From positions 3,410,001-3,474,000 of the forward strand of contig NZ_CP058627.1 in assembly GCF_013403565.1 (NCBI RefSeq): a stretch of 64,000 nucleotides of DNA. Reading direction: 5' to 3'. Of this stretch, positions 62,027 through 64,000 are shown piece after piece. The position numbers and the translations under genes are program-made. The stretch's first letter is position 1. Every line of letters begins with the position of its first letter. The notes beneath the pieces are model-generated. The model was not told the origin of the DNA. It ran no database searches and saw only the letters and a program-made list of their open reading frames with translations. Source of the DNA: Chitinibacter bivalviorum. Its GTDB lineage: Bacteria > Pseudomonadota > Gammaproteobacteria > Burkholderiales > Chitinibacteraceae.

Positions 62027-64000
62027 ATGTCGAGTTCTACGCTGCGATTTTTCTGGTCCAAGATTGTTTTGGCCTGTTGTTATTGTCTATTGTTGCTGAC
62101 TGCGCCTGTGTTTGCGGCCGAGCAACTCGCGCGTAATGCTGGCGTTGAGGAAACGAGCCCGTCTGGTGGGGCAGCAGGTTGGACCTTTGATCACTGGACG
62201 CAAGGCGAGCCACAAAGTACAGCTGGCCGCGACGAAACAGTATTTCACTCGGGAAAATCATCGCTCAAGATGACTTTGGCGCAAGGCGATGATGGCAAGC
62301 TGACGCAGGCCATTGCCGTCAAACCCGATACTTGGTATCGCGTTGCGGCTTGGGTCAAGACGCACGGTATTCCTGCGGATGCAAAAGTAGGGGCGAATCT
62401 GAGCATCGTTGATGCGATGGATACTTCGGCCGATCTAAAGGGTGACAATGATTGGCAGGAAATTGTGGCTTGGGGAAAAACTGGTCCCGAGCAAAAAGAA
62501 ATCAAAGTCGCTTTACGCTTGGGCTTTTATGGCAGCTTAACGACGGGTACTGCGTGGTTTGACGACATTTCAGTGACCGAAGCTGAGCCGGGTGCTGGCG
62601 CCAAAGTGATTAGTTTTACCCCACCACCGGCAGCGCCCGCGGCGGTGAGTGAAACGCCATCGAGTGGCACAGCAGCCGCAGCTTGGGCTTGGATTGCGAC
62701 ATTGGGCTATGTTGGCTTGGCATGGTTGTGCATTCGTCAGCGCGCCAGCTTGAATCAGCGTTTTGGTGCCATTGTCGAGGGTTTGTCTCCGCTAACAGCA
62801 ACAGGGCCGACTTTGGGCTTGGTGCTGCTTGTCGTCTTAGTGAAGGCCTATTGGGCAGGTGCCTATATGGGGCACTCGTATGATATTGGCACTTTCAGCG
62901 CCTGGGCGATGGATATGTACCAGCGAGGTTTTGCTGGTTTTTATCGCCCAGATTACTTTGCCGATTACCCGCCTGGTTATATCACGGTGCTGTGGCTGGT
63001 TGGCGCACTTTCTAATTGGCTGCATCTACCCTACGGCACGCCGGGCTTTTTAACGCTGCTGAAAATGCCATCGATGTTGGCTGATATTGCCGGTGTCGTT
63101 TTCCTGCTGAGCTTAGGGCGAAAAGACGCTCAGACCCGAGTCCTGGCCTTGATGACCGCGCTGCTGTGGTTGCTGAATCCCTTGGCGATTATTACTTCTT
63201 CGTTCTGGGGGCAGGTCGATAGCATTTTCACGCTGATCTTGGCTGCTTCTTTGCTGATGCTTGAGCGTCGTCGTGTCGTGCTGGCGGCTAGCTTGTACGC
63301 CATTGCGGTGCTATTTAAGCCGCAAGCCTTGCTCGTAGGCCCGATTGCGTTGATTGCTTTGCTCTCCTTGCGCGATTTGCCTTTGCAATTAAAAGCCGTT
63401 GGCGCGGCAGTGGCGACGTTCTTTGTTTTGTCTTTGCCATTTACGATTTCGCGTGAACCGCTGTGGATTTTCAGCCTGTATGGCGGCACCTTGGCTAGTT
63501 ATAACTACTTAACGATTAATGCATTCAATTTATATGCCTTATTCAATGCCAATTGGTTGCCCAATGAAACGCTATTGCTGGGCGTACAGGTCGGCACATG
63601 GGCTTGGGTGCTGACCTTAACTGCCTTGGGCGCTGTGGTATATGGCGTGATTAAGGGGCAAGGTACTGGGCGATATTTATTCGGCGCTTTTGCGATTTAC
63701 CTGCTGTTCTTTGTGCTTGGCCCCAAAATGCACGAGCGCTATTTATTCCCTGCCGCCTTTGTTGGTTTGACGGCTTTTGTCGTCATTGGCGATAAACGCG
63801 TGTTGTGGCTGGCGATTGGCGCAAGTTTGACCACTTTCCTCAATACACTGGTGACGTTGGATATTCTGACTCGCCTTAATAGTACCGGTGTACCGAACGG
63901 CAATTTCTTTATGATTGCCTGCTCGCTAGTGAATGTATTTTTACTGATTCAAACCTTGCGTACAGGTTATGACCTGTTTTTGCGCGGCAATGTTGTCGCT
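62027..64000 (+). CDS. GT-C membrane glycosyltransferase fused to a secreted beta-sandwich domain, 3' end outside window
   Basis: At least 658 residues, open to the right edge. A signal-like helix (about 8-30) precedes a beta-rich domain (about 33-190) opening RNAGVEETSPSGGAAGWTFDHW and ending AWFDDISVTEAEPGAGAKVI, similar to the protein at 53956. A Pro/Ala linker and a membrane helix follow, then a GT-C core of about ten helices from about 265. DIGTFSAWAMDMYQRG holds a first-loop Asp, followed by DYPPGYI and FKPQALLVGP; PKMHERYLFP near 570 is typical of GT39/GT87-like enzymes. Confidence 0.82.
   Translation, partial: MSSSTLRFFWSKIVLACCYCLLLLTAPVFAAEQLARNAGVEETSPSGGAAGWTFDHWTQGEPQSTAGRDETVFHSGKSSLKMTLAQGDDGKLTQAIAVKPDTWYRVAAWVKTHGIPADAKVGANLSIVDAMDTSADLKGDNDWQEIVAWGKTGPEQKEIKVALRLGFYGSLTTGTAWFDDISVTEAEPGAGAKVISFTPPPAAPAAVSETPSSGTAAAAWAWIATLGYVGLAWLCIRQRASLNQRFGAIVEGLSPLTATGPTLGLVLLVVLVKAYWAGAYMGHSYDIGTFSAWAMDMYQRGFAGFYRPDYFADYPPGYITVLWLVGALSNWLHLPYGTPGFLTLLKMPSMLADIAGVVFLLSLGRKDAQTRVLALMTALLWLLNPLAIITSSFWGQVDSIFTLILAASLLMLERRRVVLAASLYAIAVLFKPQALLVGPIALIALLSLRDLPLQLKAVGAAVATFFVLSLPFTISREPLWIFSLYGGTLASYNYLTINAFNLYALFNANWLPNETLLLGVQVGTWAWVLTLTALGAVVYGVIKGQGTGRYLFGAFAIYLLFFVLGPKMHERYLFPAAFVGLTAFVVIGDKRVLWLAIGASLTTFLNTLVTLDILTRLNSTGVPNGNFFMIACSLVNVFLLIQTLRTGYDLFLRGNVVA

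Noticed and set aside
1..64000. CRISPR arrays, insertion sequences, prophage, tRNA or rRNA genes
   Set aside because: No regularly spaced repeats, transposase or integrase reading frames, or conserved tRNA T-loop sequences were seen in the intergenic regions.

Overview
The window looks like chromosome from a betaproteobacterium of the order Neisseriales, probably a chitin-degrading member near Chitinibacter or Deefgea (inference). The evidence is the gene order pepA-holC-(acidic protein)-valS, the divergent lptF-lptG pair, a secreted GH18 chitinase with two chitin-binding modules, and a mix of aerobic housekeeping genes with an anaerobic ribonucleotide reductase. I saw no rRNA, tRNA, CRISPR array, transposase or prophage.

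Layout. 1-15.2 kb is mostly core: an alanine-rich repeat protein (cut by the left edge), YhcH, a membrane GGDEF/EAL protein, valS, an acidic protein with a pure hexanucleotide repeat, holC, pepA, lptFG, galE, and two convergent pilin-like proteins that share an LPCP-containing domain. 15.3-23.4 kb is an AT-richer polysaccharide cluster: two-component ABC exporter, gmd, rmd, three GT4 glycosyltransferases and a WecA-like initiating transferase. It closely parallels the D-rhamnan (common polysaccharide antigen) locus of Pseudomonas aeruginosa. 23.4-28.7 kb, on the minus strand, holds two tiny type IV pilins of 57 and 60 residues, each behind its own sigma-54 type promoter. Next come a small secreted cysteine-rich protein and a tightly coupled ABC permease / anchored helical-repeat protein / ATPase / O-antigen-ligase-like operon. 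I regard this as the most unusual part of the window.

28.8-31.8 kb is nrdDG with an FNR-like box, two NrdR boxes 32 bp apart and a roughly 275-nt leader ending in a terminator-like hairpin. 32-43.9 kb holds an outer-membrane protein, hslU without hslV beside it, a histidine kinase / HD-GYP response regulator pair, ilvA, a CHASE-PAS sensor lacking any output domain, cysK and cca. A candidate structured RNA (44.16-44.34 kb) precedes chrA. A copper-handling trio, the chitinase, metF with a MetR-type palindrome, a glycine-zipper lipoprotein, and a YkgJ / Gcr-like membrane protein / 2-oxoglutarate oxygenase group follow.

53.9-64 kb is a membrane glycosylation region: a secreted beta-sandwich protein, an acyltransferase, a methyltransferase, multi-spanning GT-C type proteins, GtrA, a GtrB/ArnC-like polyprenyl-phosphate glycosyltransferase, and a right-edge GT-C enzyme fused to a beta-sandwich domain resembling the first protein. 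Several intergenic spaces carry a repeated hairpin whose arms contain GGGTAT and ATACCC, mostly at gene 3' ends.
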